From assembly GCF_011369485.1 (NCBI RefSeq), contig NZ_VXCA01000017.1, positions 1-64,000 on the forward strand: a stretch of DNA of 64,000 nucleotides, read 5' to 3'. This stretch comes from Pseudomonas atagonensis. GTDB taxonomy: Bacteria > Pseudomonadota > Gammaproteobacteria > Pseudomonadales > Pseudomonadaceae. Position 1 is the stretch's first letter. Each line of letters opens with the position of its first letter. A program made the position numbers and the translations under genes. The notes beneath the pieces were generated by a model. The model made no database searches, was not told the DNA's origin, and saw nothing but the letters and a program-made list of their open reading frames with translations. This document shows, piece by piece, positions 18,390-27,431 of the stretch.

Positions 18390-19289
18390 ATGATCGACCT
18401 CCGCCGCCTGCGCTACTTTCTGGTTGTCAGTGATGAATTGCACTTCGGCCGTGCCGCTACGCGCCTGCACATCGCCCAGCCGCCGCTGACCCGGCAGATC
18501 TCCGCACTGGAAACCGAGTTGGGTTTTCGCCTGTTCGACCGGAGCACGCGCAACGTCTCGCTCACCTCCGAAGGTCGACACTTTTTGCCCTACGCCCGGG
18601 CCGTGCTTGAGCAAGTCGATCTGACCGCCAGCATTACCAGCAAACTGGCGGCGGGTTCAGCGGGGCATCTGGCGGTGGGTTACGCCAGTTCGATTGCGCT
18701 GTCGGACACGTTCAGTCAGACGATTCGGGCGTTCTGCTCGGCGTACCCGGATGTGCAACTGACCGTCGAGGAAGGCGCGTCCAGCACGCAATGGTCACAG
18801 ATCATCGAGGGGCGTCTGGACATCGGCATGAGCCGCATGCAACCACCGACCGAGAGCGCGGAGATTCAAGTGATCTGCCTCGACAACGAGCCGCTGGTCG
18901 CAGCGATCCCGAGTGACAGCCCCCTCGCCCGCCAGGAACAATTGTCCCTCGCCGAGCTGAGTGCCTATCCGCTGATTGCCTTTCCGACCGATTACGGCTC
19001 CGGCTTGAATGACATCATCGAGACGCTGTATCGCCGCCAGGCATTGACGCCGTTGCCGGGGCCGAAGGGCAAGCAGATCACGTCGATCATCGCGTTGGTC
19101 GCTGCGGGCCGGGGGGTCGCCGTGGTACCACAGTGCACCCAGACCCTGGCCATGCGCGGCGTAACGTATCGCCCGCTGGCTGAAGACGGCGCCACCGCGC
19201 CGCTGTTGGTGTTGACGCGTACGCGTGAACGCAGCCCGCTGGTCAAGGCGTTCGTCGAGATGATCGAGCGCACGGTGCGGGGCCAGTGA
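18390..19289 (+). CDS. LysR-family transcriptional regulator
   Basis: This standard LysR protein of about 299 residues has an N-terminal winged HTH (LRYFLVVSDELHFGRAATRLHIAQPPLTRQI) and a C-terminal periplasmic-binding-type effector domain. I chose the ATG at 18390 because AAGGA is five bases upstream; the ATG at 18384 overlaps that site. It is divergent from the MFS-led cluster and is the likely regulator of it. The N-terminal pattern is close to BenM/CatM-type LysR proteins, but the ligand is unknown. Confidence 0.9.
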   Translation: MIDLRRLRYFLVVSDELHFGRAATRLHIAQPPLTRQISALETELGFRLFDRSTRNVSLTSEGRHFLPYARAVLEQVDLTASITSKLAAGSAGHLAVGYASSIALSDTFSQTIRAFCSAYPDVQLTVEEGASSTQWSQIIEGRLDIGMSRMQPPTESAEIQVICLDNEPLVAAIPSDSPLARQEQLSLAELSAYPLIAFPTDYGSGLNDIIETLYRRQALTPLPGPKGKQITSIIALVAAGRGVAVVPQCTQTLAMRGVTYRPLAEDGATAPLLVLTRTRERSPLVKAFVEMIERTVRGQ

Positions 19290-19301
19290 TTGGCCCGCCC
19301 A

Positions 19302-20117
19302 TCAGAACGTTTGCGCGACGTGCCGATAGGGGTAATCCGGTTCGCGGTACTTGCCCGGTTTCTGCCGTTTCGGCAGCACTACTTTTTCGCGTTTTACGGT
19401 TTCGTAAGGAATCCGCGAGAGCAGATCGGTGATGATGTTCAGCCGCGCCCTGCGCTTGTCGTTGGAATCGGCCACGCGCCACGGGGCGTGTTCGGTGTCG
19501 GTGTGCTTGAACATTTCGTCACGCGCGCGTGAGTAGTCGTACCAGCGGCTGTAGGACTTGAGATCCATCGGCGTCAGTTTCCAGATCTTTCGGCCATCAT
19601 TGATCCGCGCCTCCAGTCGGCGTGTCTGCTCTTCCGGGCTGACCTCAAGCCAGTATTTGATCAGGATCACCCCCGAATCGACGATTGCGCGCTCGACCAG
19701 CGGCAACGATTTGAGGAATTTTTCGGCCTGTTCTTCGGTGCAGAACCCCATGACCCGCTCGACGCCGGCGCGGTTGTACCAACTGCGGTCAAAGACCACC
19801 ACTTCGCCCGCCGCCGGCAAATGGGGCAGGTAGCGCTGGACGTACATCTGACTTTTTTCGCGATCCGTCGGCGCCGGCAATGCCACCACGCGAAAGACCC
19901 GCGGGCTGACGCGCTCGGTCAGCGCCTTGATCGTACCGCCCTTGCCGGCACCGTCGCGCCCTTCGAAAACGATGCACACCTTGGCGCCACTGGCGATCAC
20001 CCACTCCTGCAACTTGACCAGTTCAACGTGCAGCTTGCGCAACTGTTCGAGGTAATCCTTGTTCTTCAATTTGGGACTTTCAGGCGCCTTGACGGCGCTT
20101 TTTTTGTTCTTCGCCAT
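19302..20117 (-). CDS. ppk2: Polyphosphate kinase 2
   Basis: This PPK2 family protein of 271 residues transfers phosphate between polyphosphate and nucleotides. The Walker A motif EGRDGAGKGG is at about 52-61, and the lid/Walker B region VVVFDRSWYNRAGVERVMGF follows. The N-terminal 25 residues are lysine-rich and probably disordered. Length fits single-domain class I PPK2, which favours NDP or NTP interconversion. It ends 12 bases from the convergent LysR gene. A reading frame continues far upstream antisense to the TonB receptor and is not part of this gene. Confidence 0.93.
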   Translation of the reverse strand: MAKNKKSAVKAPESPKLKNKDYLEQLRKLHVELVKLQEWVIASGAKVCIVFEGRDGAGKGGTIKALTERVSPRVFRVVALPAPTDREKSQMYVQRYLPHLPAAGEVVVFDRSWYNRAGVERVMGFCTEEQAEKFLKSLPLVERAIVDSGVILIKYWLEVSPEEQTRRLEARINDGRKIWKLTPMDLKSYSRWYDYSRARDEMFKHTDTEHAPWRVADSNDKRRARLNIITDLLSRIPYETVKREKVVLPKRQKPGKYREPDYPYRHVAQTF

Positions 20118-20303
20118 GACCGAATCCTCACAAATGATTGCGCCAACACAATGTTGATTGACCGGGCACATCAGACCCGTGAGGTTAGTCCATGACGTGC
20201 TGTTTGCCATTGCCGGGCAAAAAGCAAAATTGCCATGTGTTTCGTTCGTTCTTTCTGGCGTCGCACTGTTCATTGCCCGCCCTTGTCTGTCTGGAGTTTT
20301 TCG

Positions 20304-22430
20304 ATGCCTTCGCCAAAATCCCTGCCCACTGCCCTGCTGGGCCTGGCCCTCGCTTGTCCGGCGATGGCCGAGACCCAAGGTCTGGAACTGGGGCAAGTGC
20401 TGATTTCGGCGCCAGACCGCGACGCCAGCGATGCGTCTGTTGAAGAAGCCAAAACCCGCCTCGAGCAGGTGCCCGGCGCCAGCAATGTCGTCGACATGCG
20501 CCAACCGCTGCAGGGTCGCGTGGCGAGCAATCAGGATGTGCTGGCGTATCAACCGGGGGTCTATGCGCAGTCGGCGGGCAACGAGGGCGTGAAGATTTCG
20601 ATCCGTGGCTCGGGCATCAACCGTGCACCGGGCGCCCACGCTTCCGGGCTGTACACCCTGCTCGACGGTCTGCCGCTGACCGGCCCGGGTGGCACGCCCT
20701 ACGAATTGCTTGAACCGCTGTGGGTCGATCACGTCGAAGTCCTGCGCGGCGCCAACGGCTTTGATCGCGGCGCGCTGGCCCTCGGCGGCGCCATCGATTA
20801 CGTCAGCCACACCGGCTACAACGCACCGAAGCTGCAAGTGCGTTATGCGACGGGCAGCCATGGTTATCAGCAGCGTCAGGTCAGTTCCGGGCAAGTGTTG
20901 GGCGACTTCGATTACTACGTGTCGCTGACCGATTCGAACGCCGATGGCTATCAGGATCACACCGCCAGCGAGAGCAAAGGCGTGGTCGCCAACTTCGGTT
21001 ACCGCTTCAACCCGAACCTGGAAACGCGCTTCTACTTCCGCTACCGCGAGACCGACAACGACCTCGCCGGCCGCGTGAGCAAGCATTCCATCGAGCACTC
21101 TCCGCGCGCCGCCAACCCGTCCTACGTGGCGCGCGACGACAGCCGCAAGCAACCGGGCAGCACCTTCATCGGCAACAAGACCACGTTTTACATCGACGAT
21201 GATTCGAGCATTCAGACCGGACTCGTCTATCACGATTACCCGATGGACCTGCGCGAAGGCCCGAACCGCCTGAAAGTGGCGTACACCGATGTCAGTGGCA
21301 CGTTCGACTACAAACGACGCGACACCCTGTGGGGCATGGAAAGTCGCAGCAATGTGGGCCTGCGCGTGACCAAACACCTGCCCAACGACGGCGCCAGTGA
21401 GTTCGTGCGTATCCCCACTGGCAACACCGCCGGGTATGCGCCCGGCACACGGATGCGCAACTTTACGTATCAGGGTTCCGACACCGTTCTGCACTTCGGC
21501 AATGACCTGGAGATCGCTGACGATCTGTGGCTGACCACCGGCCTCGCCGCCATTTACACCCGCCGTGAAAGCGCAGTCACTTATCCGCAAGGTGGCGGCA
21601 AGACCAGCCTGAACGACTGGGATTACGCGCCGCGCCTGGGTCTGCGCTACCAGATCAATCCTGATCTGCAGGTATTCGGTAATCTCAGCCGTTCGGTCGA
21701 GGCACCGCACCCCTGGTCGCTGATCTACAGCTCCAACGTGCGCTTCCCCGCCGGCAGCGGCGCGGCGACCGGCACTCAGCGTGACCCGATCAAACTGCAA
21801 AACCAGACCGCGACCACCCTCGAACTCGGCGGGCGTGGCGACAGCGCCGTCGGCGAATGGAGCCTGGCCTGGTACTACGCACAAGTGCGCCACGAACTGC
21901 TCTCGGTATTGCCGGACGCCAACGCGACCACGCCCTACGAACTCAACGCCAGCCCGACCGTGCACCAAGGCGTGGAAGCCAGTTTGCACAGCCAGCTCTG
22001 GTCTGCCGCCGATGGCCGCCAACTGAGCCTGCGCCAGGCCTACACCTTCAGCGACTTCCACTACCGCGACGACGAGCGCTTTGGCGACAACCGCCTGCCA
22101 GGCCTGCCGATGCACTACTACCAGGGCGAACTGCGCTACGACTGGCCTCAGGGTTTCTTCGCCGCCGCCAACACGCAACTGGTGTCAAAAGTCGCCGTGG
22201 ATTACGCCAACAGCTACTACGCCGATCCCTACGCCCTGTTCGGCGCCACACTGGGCTACAACGCACCGAAAGGTGACTGGCAGACCTGGCTCGACATGCG
22301 CAACCTGACCAACAAGCACTACGCCGCAACGGTTACGCCGGGCTACGACGACAAGGGGCTGGACGCGGCACGGCCGACGCCGGGTGAAGGGATGGGGGTT
22401 TACGTCGGGGTTTCGTGGAGTTTGCTCTAA
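20304..22430 (+). CDS. TonB-dependent outer-membrane receptor
   Basis: This 708-residue receptor has a signal peptide ending at AMAETQ, a plug domain (ISIRGSGINRAPGAHASG, then LYTLLDGLPLTGPGG and VEVLRGANG) and a 22-strand barrel ending in SWSLL. The plug style is of the FecA/siderophore receptor group. The ligand cannot be named, and there is no adjacent FecIR sigma pair. The ATG at 20304 follows CTGGAG and starts the signal peptide. It is divergent from ppk2. Confidence 0.9.
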   Translation: MPSPKSLPTALLGLALACPAMAETQGLELGQVLISAPDRDASDASVEEAKTRLEQVPGASNVVDMRQPLQGRVASNQDVLAYQPGVYAQSAGNEGVKISIRGSGINRAPGAHASGLYTLLDGLPLTGPGGTPYELLEPLWVDHVEVLRGANGFDRGALALGGAIDYVSHTGYNAPKLQVRYATGSHGYQQRQVSSGQVLGDFDYYVSLTDSNADGYQDHTASESKGVVANFGYRFNPNLETRFYFRYRETDNDLAGRVSKHSIEHSPRAANPSYVARDDSRKQPGSTFIGNKTTFYIDDDSSIQTGLVYHDYPMDLREGPNRLKVAYTDVSGTFDYKRRDTLWGMESRSNVGLRVTKHLPNDGASEFVRIPTGNTAGYAPGTRMRNFTYQGSDTVLHFGNDLEIADDLWLTTGLAAIYTRRESAVTYPQGGGKTSLNDWDYAPRLGLRYQINPDLQVFGNLSRSVEAPHPWSLIYSSNVRFPAGSGAATGTQRDPIKLQNQTATTLELGGRGDSAVGEWSLAWYYAQVRHELLSVLPDANATTPYELNASPTVHQGVEASLHSQLWSAADGRQLSLRQAYTFSDFHYRDDERFGDNRLPGLPMHYYQGELRYDWPQGFFAAANTQLVSKVAVDYANSYYADPYALFGATLGYNAPKGDWQTWLDMRNLTNKHYAATVTPGYDDKGLDAARPTPGEGMGVYVGVSWSLL

Positions 22431-22435
22431 AGAAT

Positions 22436-22488
22436 GGGGACGGATTTATTTTCGCAGTCGTGAAGTAAATAAATCCGTCCCCTTTTTA
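22436..22488 (+). terminator. Long hairpin with GGGGACGG motif; terminator of the TonB receptor gene and left repeat
   Basis: GGGGACGGATTTATT at 22436-22450 and its exact complement at 22468-22482 form a 15-bp perfect stem followed by TTTTT. It starts six bases past the receptor stop and should terminate transcription. The same motif recurs at 22960, 28629 and 29307, so it is also a dispersed repeat. Confidence 0.85.
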
Positions 22489-22535
22489 CTTTCACCGTTT
22501 AAGGTGTCAGGTCTTGAAATCTGGCAGCCTGCGCA

Positions 22536-22937
22536 ATGATCGAAACGTTCCACGGCAGTTGTCTCTGCCGCACAGTCACCTACGAAATCCAGTCACGCCC
22601 CAAAGCCGTAGCCCATTGTCATTGCAGCCAATGCCGCAAGGGCCACGGTGCAGCGTTTGCCAGTTATGGAAGCGTACCTCGTGGCGACCTGCGCCTTATT
22701 CAGGGCGCAGAGCAACTGACTGCTTACCGCTCCTCTGAATCAGTGCTTCGCCAGTTCTGCAGCCACTGCGGTTCGTCGTTGTTCTGGTCGAGAGACCAAG
22801 GTGAATACGCGGATTGGGTATCTATCGCGCTGGGCACGCTGGATACGGATTTCACACCCGACAAACAGCGACATGTTGAGGTGACGTCAAAAGCACCGTG
22901 GTATGCGATTCATGATGACTGGCCACAAACTCGCTAA
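22536..22937 (+). CDS. GFA/CENP-V family zinc protein
   Basis: This 133-residue protein has the zinc cysteines of the GFA family: GSCLCRTVTYEI, then AHCHCSQCRK and later FCSHCGSSLF. The family is named after glutathione-dependent formaldehyde-activating enzyme, but most members have no proven activity. It stands alone between two copies of the GGGGACGG motif, which suggests it arrived as a small unit. Confidence 0.92.
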   Translation: MIETFHGSCLCRTVTYEIQSRPKAVAHCHCSQCRKGHGAAFASYGSVPRGDLRLIQGAEQLTAYRSSESVLRQFCSHCGSSLFWSRDQGEYADWVSIALGTLDTDFTPDKQRHVEVTSKAPWYAIHDDWPQTR

Positions 22938-22940
22938 CCT

Positions 22941-22979
22941 GAAAGAGGACGGCGAGATAAATAAATCCGTCCCCTTTCA
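22941..22979. repeat. Second GGGGACGG-type inverted repeat
   Basis: GAAAGAGGACGG at 22941-22952 pairs with CCGTCCCCTTTC at 22967-22978 with one mismatch. AATAAATCCGTCCCC at 22960-22974 is an exact inverted copy of the 22436 motif. It lies between the converging GFA and GNAT genes and overlaps the GNAT stop codon, so it may also terminate both. Confidence 0.75.
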
Positions 22980-23426
22980 GGAAAGCACTTTACGCATAAA
23001 CACTCGGGCAAAGCCGTTTTCGGTGGCCCGATGGGTCTCTTGATAACCGAGTTTTTTGTAGATCTCGATGTTTTCGGTCATCCGTTCGTGGGTGTACAGG
23101 CGCACCGCCGTGCAGGCCTTGCTCTGCGCATGTTCCTCGCAATAAGCCATCAGCCGTTTGCCCAAGCCTCGGCCTTTGAACACCGGTGATACGGCGACGT
23201 TGATCAGCAGCAATTCGCCGTGCTCCACGTTCATCACCAGAACGCCCGCGATTTGCTCGCCATCAGTGAGCACGAAGGCGTCGGTTTCACTCAGCACCTG
23301 GCGATAGTCGTCCAGCATCGGTGCCGGTTTTTGGCCGAGCCGAGGGATGTAGGGTGCGTAAGCGTCATTGACCAACGCGGCGATGGCGGCGGCATCTTCC
23401 AGCCGGGCCTGACGAATCTTCTGCAT
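22977..23426 (-). CDS. GNAT-family N-acetyltransferase
   Basis: This 149-residue acetyltransferase has the acetyl-CoA loop VFKGRGLGKRLM and the downstream YKKLGYQETHR typical of GNAT enzymes. The substrate is unknown. GGGGGAGAAGGC precedes the ATG. The stop codon lies in the inverted repeat described at 22941. Confidence 0.9.
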   Translation of the reverse strand: MQKIRQARLEDAAAIAALVNDAYAPYIPRLGQKPAPMLDDYRQVLSETDAFVLTDGEQIAGVLVMNVEHGELLLINVAVSPVFKGRGLGKRLMAYCEEHAQSKACTAVRLYTHERMTENIEIYKKLGYQETHRATENGFARVFMRKVLS

Positions 23427-23444
23427 GCCTTCTCCCCCTTCTGA

Positions 23445-23936
23445 CTAAATCAATAACTCGAACCACTGCAACGGCGTCATCTTGGTGACCATGATCAACA
23501 CGATCACGAACATGCCGGAGAACCCGCACACGCCCATCCAGAACCAGGCGTTGTAAGCACGGCGAAACTCGTCACCCAGGCCTTGGCCGCCAGTCGCCGC
23601 CTGCTCGGCCATAGCTTGCATGCGCGCCTGCAACTTCAATACCGGGAGCCACAGTAGCCCGACGCACAGAAAAATCAGCAAGGCCGTCAGCACCCACGTT
23701 GTGTTCATTGGCAACCCGGCAACACTCACCAACATGGCTCCCGTAATGATCTGGATGAAGCCCGCGGGCGTGGTGATCCACGTGTCGAAACCCACGACCA
23801 TCCGCGCGACGTGAGCGATCACTTGCGGGTTGCCCGTGCGGCTGGCGGCGATCAGATAAAGGTAGGAACCCATACCGAATCCGAACAGAAAAATCGCGGC
23901 GATGACGTGCAGGTACTTCAAGCCCAGGTACAGCAT
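23445..23936 (-). CDS. DUF2269-type integral membrane protein
   Basis: This 163-residue protein has four predicted membrane helices, starting MLYLGLKYLHVIAAIFLFGFG. The pattern fits the DUF2269 family of inner-membrane proteins without known function. The start at 23936 comes right after the stop of the upstream dehydrogenase (TGA and ATG two bases apart), so the two are co-translated. A longer upstream frame antisense to nothing useful has no ribosome site. Confidence 0.83.
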   Translation of the reverse strand: MLYLGLKYLHVIAAIFLFGFGMGSYLYLIAASRTGNPQVIAHVARMVVGFDTWITTPAGFIQIITGAMLVSVAGLPMNTTWVLTALLIFLCVGLLWLPVLKLQARMQAMAEQAATGGQGLGDEFRRAYNAWFWMGVCGFSGMFVIVLIMVTKMTPLQWFELLI

Positions 23937-23937
23937 T

Positions 23938-25065
23938 TCAGCGCTGCTCGTCCGAGAAGTGCACCGACAGGCTGAGGTTGTGCGGATCATTGATCGCGGC
24001 CATGTACTCAGCGACGCTGATCTCGCCCACACAAGGGCGGGCACCGGACTCGGGCACGTAGCCCTGAGACATTTTCGCGGCGAGGGCAACAGCGGCGCAG
24101 CTGGGTATCTCCGGGCCTTTGTCATTCAACGCCGTCAATTGCACGGTCATCGACAGCGGGTTGCCGCCAACGCCGCGGCCTTGCACATCGATGTACATCG
24201 CGCTTTTGCCATCGCCGAACCGTTCGAACCAGGTGCCCAGCCGATGCAGTCGAGCCGCCCAGCGTTTCGAGTCGCGCACCAGTCCGATCTTCAAGGCCTG
24301 GGCGAGCACAGCGTTGGCGACGCCGCCCGCTTTCAGCCCGGCGCCGGCCTTGAAGCTCAAGGTGTGAGCGCCATAGCGGCCGGCAAAAATGTCCATGTCG
24401 GGCACATCGACATTGGCCAGCAAGCGCGTGCCCAGTGACGGCATCTTGCGCAGGGTCAGGTCTTGCCAACCCGATACTTCGTGCACCCGGCCATCCTTGA
24501 GTTGCTTGATGGGTTTACCGGCATAGGCCAACACGCCTTCGACAGTCGAAAGACCCGGCATTTTCGCCGATGAAGAAATGCCATGTTCAATCGAATCGAT
24601 GCGTTCGAAGCGATGCCGCTGTTCATCGATGAGCGCCGACGACAGCGTCGGCACCGAACTGCAGCCACTGAGAATTGCCACACCCGCCAATCTGGCGCGC
24701 TCGTTCAGCAGCCCGATGCCGTTGACGAACGTGCGGCAGTCGGCCAGATCGCAATAGTGGACGCCGGCGCCGATGCAGTTCTCGGCAACGGCATAGGATT
24801 GCCTCTGAAACGGGCCGCCCGTGTGAACCACCAGTTGAACATTCAATGCCTGCAGCGCCGCAGCGAACTGCGCGCCCATGGCATCGCCACACCAGCTCTC
24901 GCAATCGCGGCCCGACAGGTCTTTCAACTCGTCGACCTTGCTCCGCAGCTTGTGCGGGTCACGCCCCGACAGCAGCAGATCGACGCCCGGCATTGTCGCC
25001 AGATGCCGGCAAACAATGCTGCCAAAATTACCGTAACCACCGACCACCAACACCCTGAACGCCAT
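23938..25065 (-). CDS. Saccharopine dehydrogenase-like NAD(P)-binding protein
   Basis: This protein of about 375 residues has an N-terminal Rossmann motif (VLVVGGYGNFGSIVC) and the general layout of the saccharopine dehydrogenase NADP-binding family. Such proteins are often not true saccharopine dehydrogenases. Later segments (HTGGPFQRQSYAVAENCI, CDLADCRTFV) fit this family. It is coupled to the DUF2269 gene, a pairing that suggests a membrane-linked redox role, but this is inference. Confidence 0.85.
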   Translation of the reverse strand: MAFRVLVVGGYGNFGSIVCRHLATMPGVDLLLSGRDPHKLRSKVDELKDLSGRDCESWCGDAMGAQFAAALQALNVQLVVHTGGPFQRQSYAVAENCIGAGVHYCDLADCRTFVNGIGLLNERARLAGVAILSGCSSVPTLSSALIDEQRHRFERIDSIEHGISSSAKMPGLSTVEGVLAYAGKPIKQLKDGRVHEVSGWQDLTLRKMPSLGTRLLANVDVPDMDIFAGRYGAHTLSFKAGAGLKAGGVANAVLAQALKIGLVRDSKRWAARLHRLGTWFERFGDGKSAMYIDVQGRGVGGNPLSMTVQLTALNDKGPEIPSCAAVALAAKMSQGYVPESGARPCVGEISVAEYMAAINDPHNLSLSVHFSDEQR

Positions 25066-25254
25066 GCATCTTTTCCCTGAATAATCTGATCGCGCCGCCC
25101 GACCGGGTCGAAACGACGCTGGCGGGCGGAGCTTCTCCGATATCCGTTGGGGAGGCAAGCGCCAGTCACGCCGCGCCGCCTGCAGTAATGCCGGGATGCG
25201 CTACGCTCAGCGAATCAACCGTTTCCCTCCCCCCGCATGCCCGGAGTCACTGAC

Positions 25255-26163
25255 ATGATCCGTTCCCTGCTGTGCGCATTACCCCTGCTCGCGTTGAGCC
25301 TGCAGGCGCAAGCTGTCGTTCCGGCGTTCCCGGCATCATTCCAGGTCAAGGACATCGCCGTCGAAGGCGCGACGATGCACGTGCGCGTCGGCGGCAAAGG
25401 CCCGGCGGTGGTGTTGTTGCATGGTTTTGGCGACACGGGAGATATGTGGGCACCGCTGGCAGCGGATCTGGCGCGCGATCACACGGTGGTCGTGCCAGAC
25501 CTGCGCGGGATGGGGTTGTCGTCGATTCCTGCGGGTGGCTACGACAAGAAGAATCAGGCCGCTGACATCCGCGCTGTACTGAATTCGCTGAAAATCGAGC
25601 ATTCGGTGGTGGTGGGGCACGACATCGGCACCATGGTTGCCTTCGCCTACGCCGCGCGCTACCCCGAGCGCACTGATCGCCTGATCGTCATGGATGCGCC
25701 GGTGCCGGGCATTACGCCGTGGAACGATATTGTTCGTTCGCCAATGCTCTGGCATTTCGATTTTGGCGGTGCCGACATGGAACGTCTGGTGGCGGGCCGT
25801 GAACGCATTTACCTGGATCGGTTCTGGAACGAATTCGCCGGCGAGCCGCAGAAAATCGACGAAGAAACCCGCCAGCATTACGCAAAACTCTACGCCCGCC
25901 CCGGCGCCATGCACGCCGCGTTCGCCCAGTTCCGCGCGATTCGGCAAGACGAGAACGACAACAAGCCCGTTCTCGAAAACAAACTGCCCATGCCAGTGCT
26001 CGCGGTCGGTGGTGAAAAGTCGTTCGGCAACAACGAAGCCATCGTCATGCGCAACGCGGCTCACACTGTCACGGAAGTGGTCATCCCCGGTGCCGGACAC
26101 TGGCTGATGGAAGAAGCCCCGACGGCGACCATCAAAGCCGTTCGGGACTTCATTGCGCAGTGA
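25255..26163 (+). CDS. Secreted alpha/beta hydrolase (haloalkane dehalogenase/epoxide hydrolase-like)
   Basis: The protein has about 302 residues with a signal peptide (about 1-21, ending QAQA). The core has LLHGFGDTGDMW for the oxyanion hole, and the nucleophile elbow VGHDIGTM carries Asp rather than Ser, as in epoxide hydrolases and haloalkane dehalogenases. The catalytic His is in GAGHWLMEEAP. The Asp nucleophile argues for epoxide or haloacid-type substrates; the family also includes fluoroacetate dehalogenases. GGAG lies eight bases before the ATG at 25255; an upstream ATG at 25237 is less likely. Confidence 0.88.
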   Translation: MIRSLLCALPLLALSLQAQAVVPAFPASFQVKDIAVEGATMHVRVGGKGPAVVLLHGFGDTGDMWAPLAADLARDHTVVVPDLRGMGLSSIPAGGYDKKNQAADIRAVLNSLKIEHSVVVGHDIGTMVAFAYAARYPERTDRLIVMDAPVPGITPWNDIVRSPMLWHFDFGGADMERLVAGRERIYLDRFWNEFAGEPQKIDEETRQHYAKLYARPGAMHAAFAQFRAIRQDENDNKPVLENKLPMPVLAVGGEKSFGNNEAIVMRNAAHTVTEVVIPGAGHWLMEEAPTATIKAVRDFIAQ

Positions 26164-26305
26164 CAGGCAGATGCCGCCTCAAGTCTTTTTTTTACTGGCG
26201 TAGATTGCATACAACCATCTGGCCTCTGTGGCGGTTCACGCTTACCATACGGCCTCTTGCGCCAACCACTGCACCCTTTCAGATTTACCAAGTCGAGTAG
26301 GACAC

Positions 26306-26464
26306 ATGAACCGTCAGAAAAAATTGCAGCAGTTGTTCAAGGAAAAGGCCAAAAAAGCCAGCGCCAAACTGGCCCCGAAAAAGCCCAAATACATCAGCAA
26401 GGCTGACCGTTTGAAGATGGCCGCAGAAGCCGAGGCGAATACGGCCACAACGGTTGAAAGCTGA
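26306..26464 (+). CDS. DUF2986 small basic protein
   Basis: This 52-residue, very lysine-rich protein (KEKAKKASAKLAPKKPKYISK) matches the DUF2986 family, found widely in Pseudomonas and related gammaproteobacteria. The function is unknown. The ATG at 26306 starts the conserved MNRQKKLQQLF segment. Confidence 0.8.
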   Translation: MNRQKKLQQLFKEKAKKASAKLAPKKPKYISKADRLKMAAEAEANTATTVES

Positions 26465-26474
26465 GCCTTGCGGC

Positions 26475-26711
26475 TCAGTAGTTTCGATGTACCACCCGAA
26501 TCTGCGTCAACCCTACCCGCTCGGCCTGTTCGAGGATCTGCTCCGGTGTGGCCTTGGCGTTGGGCATGAGCAAACCGTTTTCGGCGTCGCCCAAATGCAA
26601 TTCCAGCAGATGCAGGGCAGCCTCATGTTCGGCTAGCTGAGCGGCTTTGATTTCCAGTTCGTGGGTGCGCGGCTTGTCGTTGAACAGGTAAGTCAGGACA
26701 TAGTTGTACAT
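26475..26711 (-). CDS. Hypothetical protein
   Basis: This small acidic protein of 78 residues begins MYNYVLTYLFNDKPRTHELEI. It looks soluble and helical, with no motif I recognise. It lies between the DUF2986 gene (convergent) and an Lrp regulator. The codon pattern and a clear protein-like composition support a real gene. Confidence 0.65.
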   Translation of the reverse strand: MYNYVLTYLFNDKPRTHELEIKAAQLAEHEAALHLLELHLGDAENGLLMPNAKATPEQILEQAERVGLTQIRVVHRNY

Positions 26712-26797
26712 GGCGTCGTCTGCGTGAGTGGAAGAAAAACAACCTAATATCCTGACGCAACAGTCAGTTTTTAGTTCAAACAAAGTGCCCTGCCCGC

Positions 26798-27250
26798 TCA
26801 CAACGGCAGCGGCCGATCCTGAATGACCCGCTTCATCACCAGCGTCGACGTCAGCCGTTGCACGTTGGGCAACGTCGACAGGCTCTCGTCGTAGAGCCGT
26901 TGAAACGCCGGCAGATCCTGCGCAACCACATGCAGCAAGTAATCCGGCTCGCCGAACAGTCGTTGCGCATCGATGACCTGAGGGATCTCCACCAGCGCCG
27001 TCTCGAAGGCCTCGACCGCTTGCCGGTCACCCTCGCGCAGAGTGGCAAACACCATCGCCGAAAAATTCAGGCCCAGCGCAGTGGGGTCCAGTTGCGCGCG
27101 ATACCCCAGCAATACGCCCGACTCCTCCAGTGCCCGCACCCGCCGATGACACGGCGAAAGGCTCAGACCCACGCGCTCAGCCAGATCGGTCACCGACAGC
27201 CGGCCATCCTTTTGCAGCTCGGCAAGAATTTTCCGGTCAATTCTGTCCAT
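26798..27250 (-). CDS. Lrp/AsnC-family transcriptional regulator
   Basis: This 150-residue regulator begins MDRIDRKILAELQKDGRLSVTDLAERVGLSLSP-type HTH text and ends in the RAM ligand-binding domain. Lrp proteins sense amino acids. It is divergent from a LysE exporter gene with a 181-base gap, a common arrangement in which the regulator induces export of an amino acid. The ATG at 27250 starts the HTH; a longer frame upstream is unlikely. Confidence 0.92.
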   Translation of the reverse strand: MDRIDRKILAELQKDGRLSVTDLAERVGLSLSPCHRRVRALEESGVLLGYRAQLDPTALGLNFSAMVFATLREGDRQAVEAFETALVEIPQVIDAQRLFGEPDYLLHVVAQDLPAFQRLYDESLSTLPNVQRLTSTLVMKRVIQDRPLPL

Positions 27251-27431
27251 GCAGTAGTTCCTTCCAGTTTTCAACGTTGCAACGAGTATCTTTGAAAGAA
27301 GATTCCAGTGGAACTTCATTATTCTTCCCTCAACGATAAACGACCCAATGCCCAGTACAGGGCACGGTCAACCATTGACGGGAAGTAACCATGACAAACG
27401 TAAATGTGTTTCGACAGGCATGGGTGACGCG

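Noticed and set aside
20118..22178. A minus-strand extension of the PPK2 frame upstream
   Set aside because: PPK2 starts at 20117 with a normal length. The extension is antisense to the TonB receptor.
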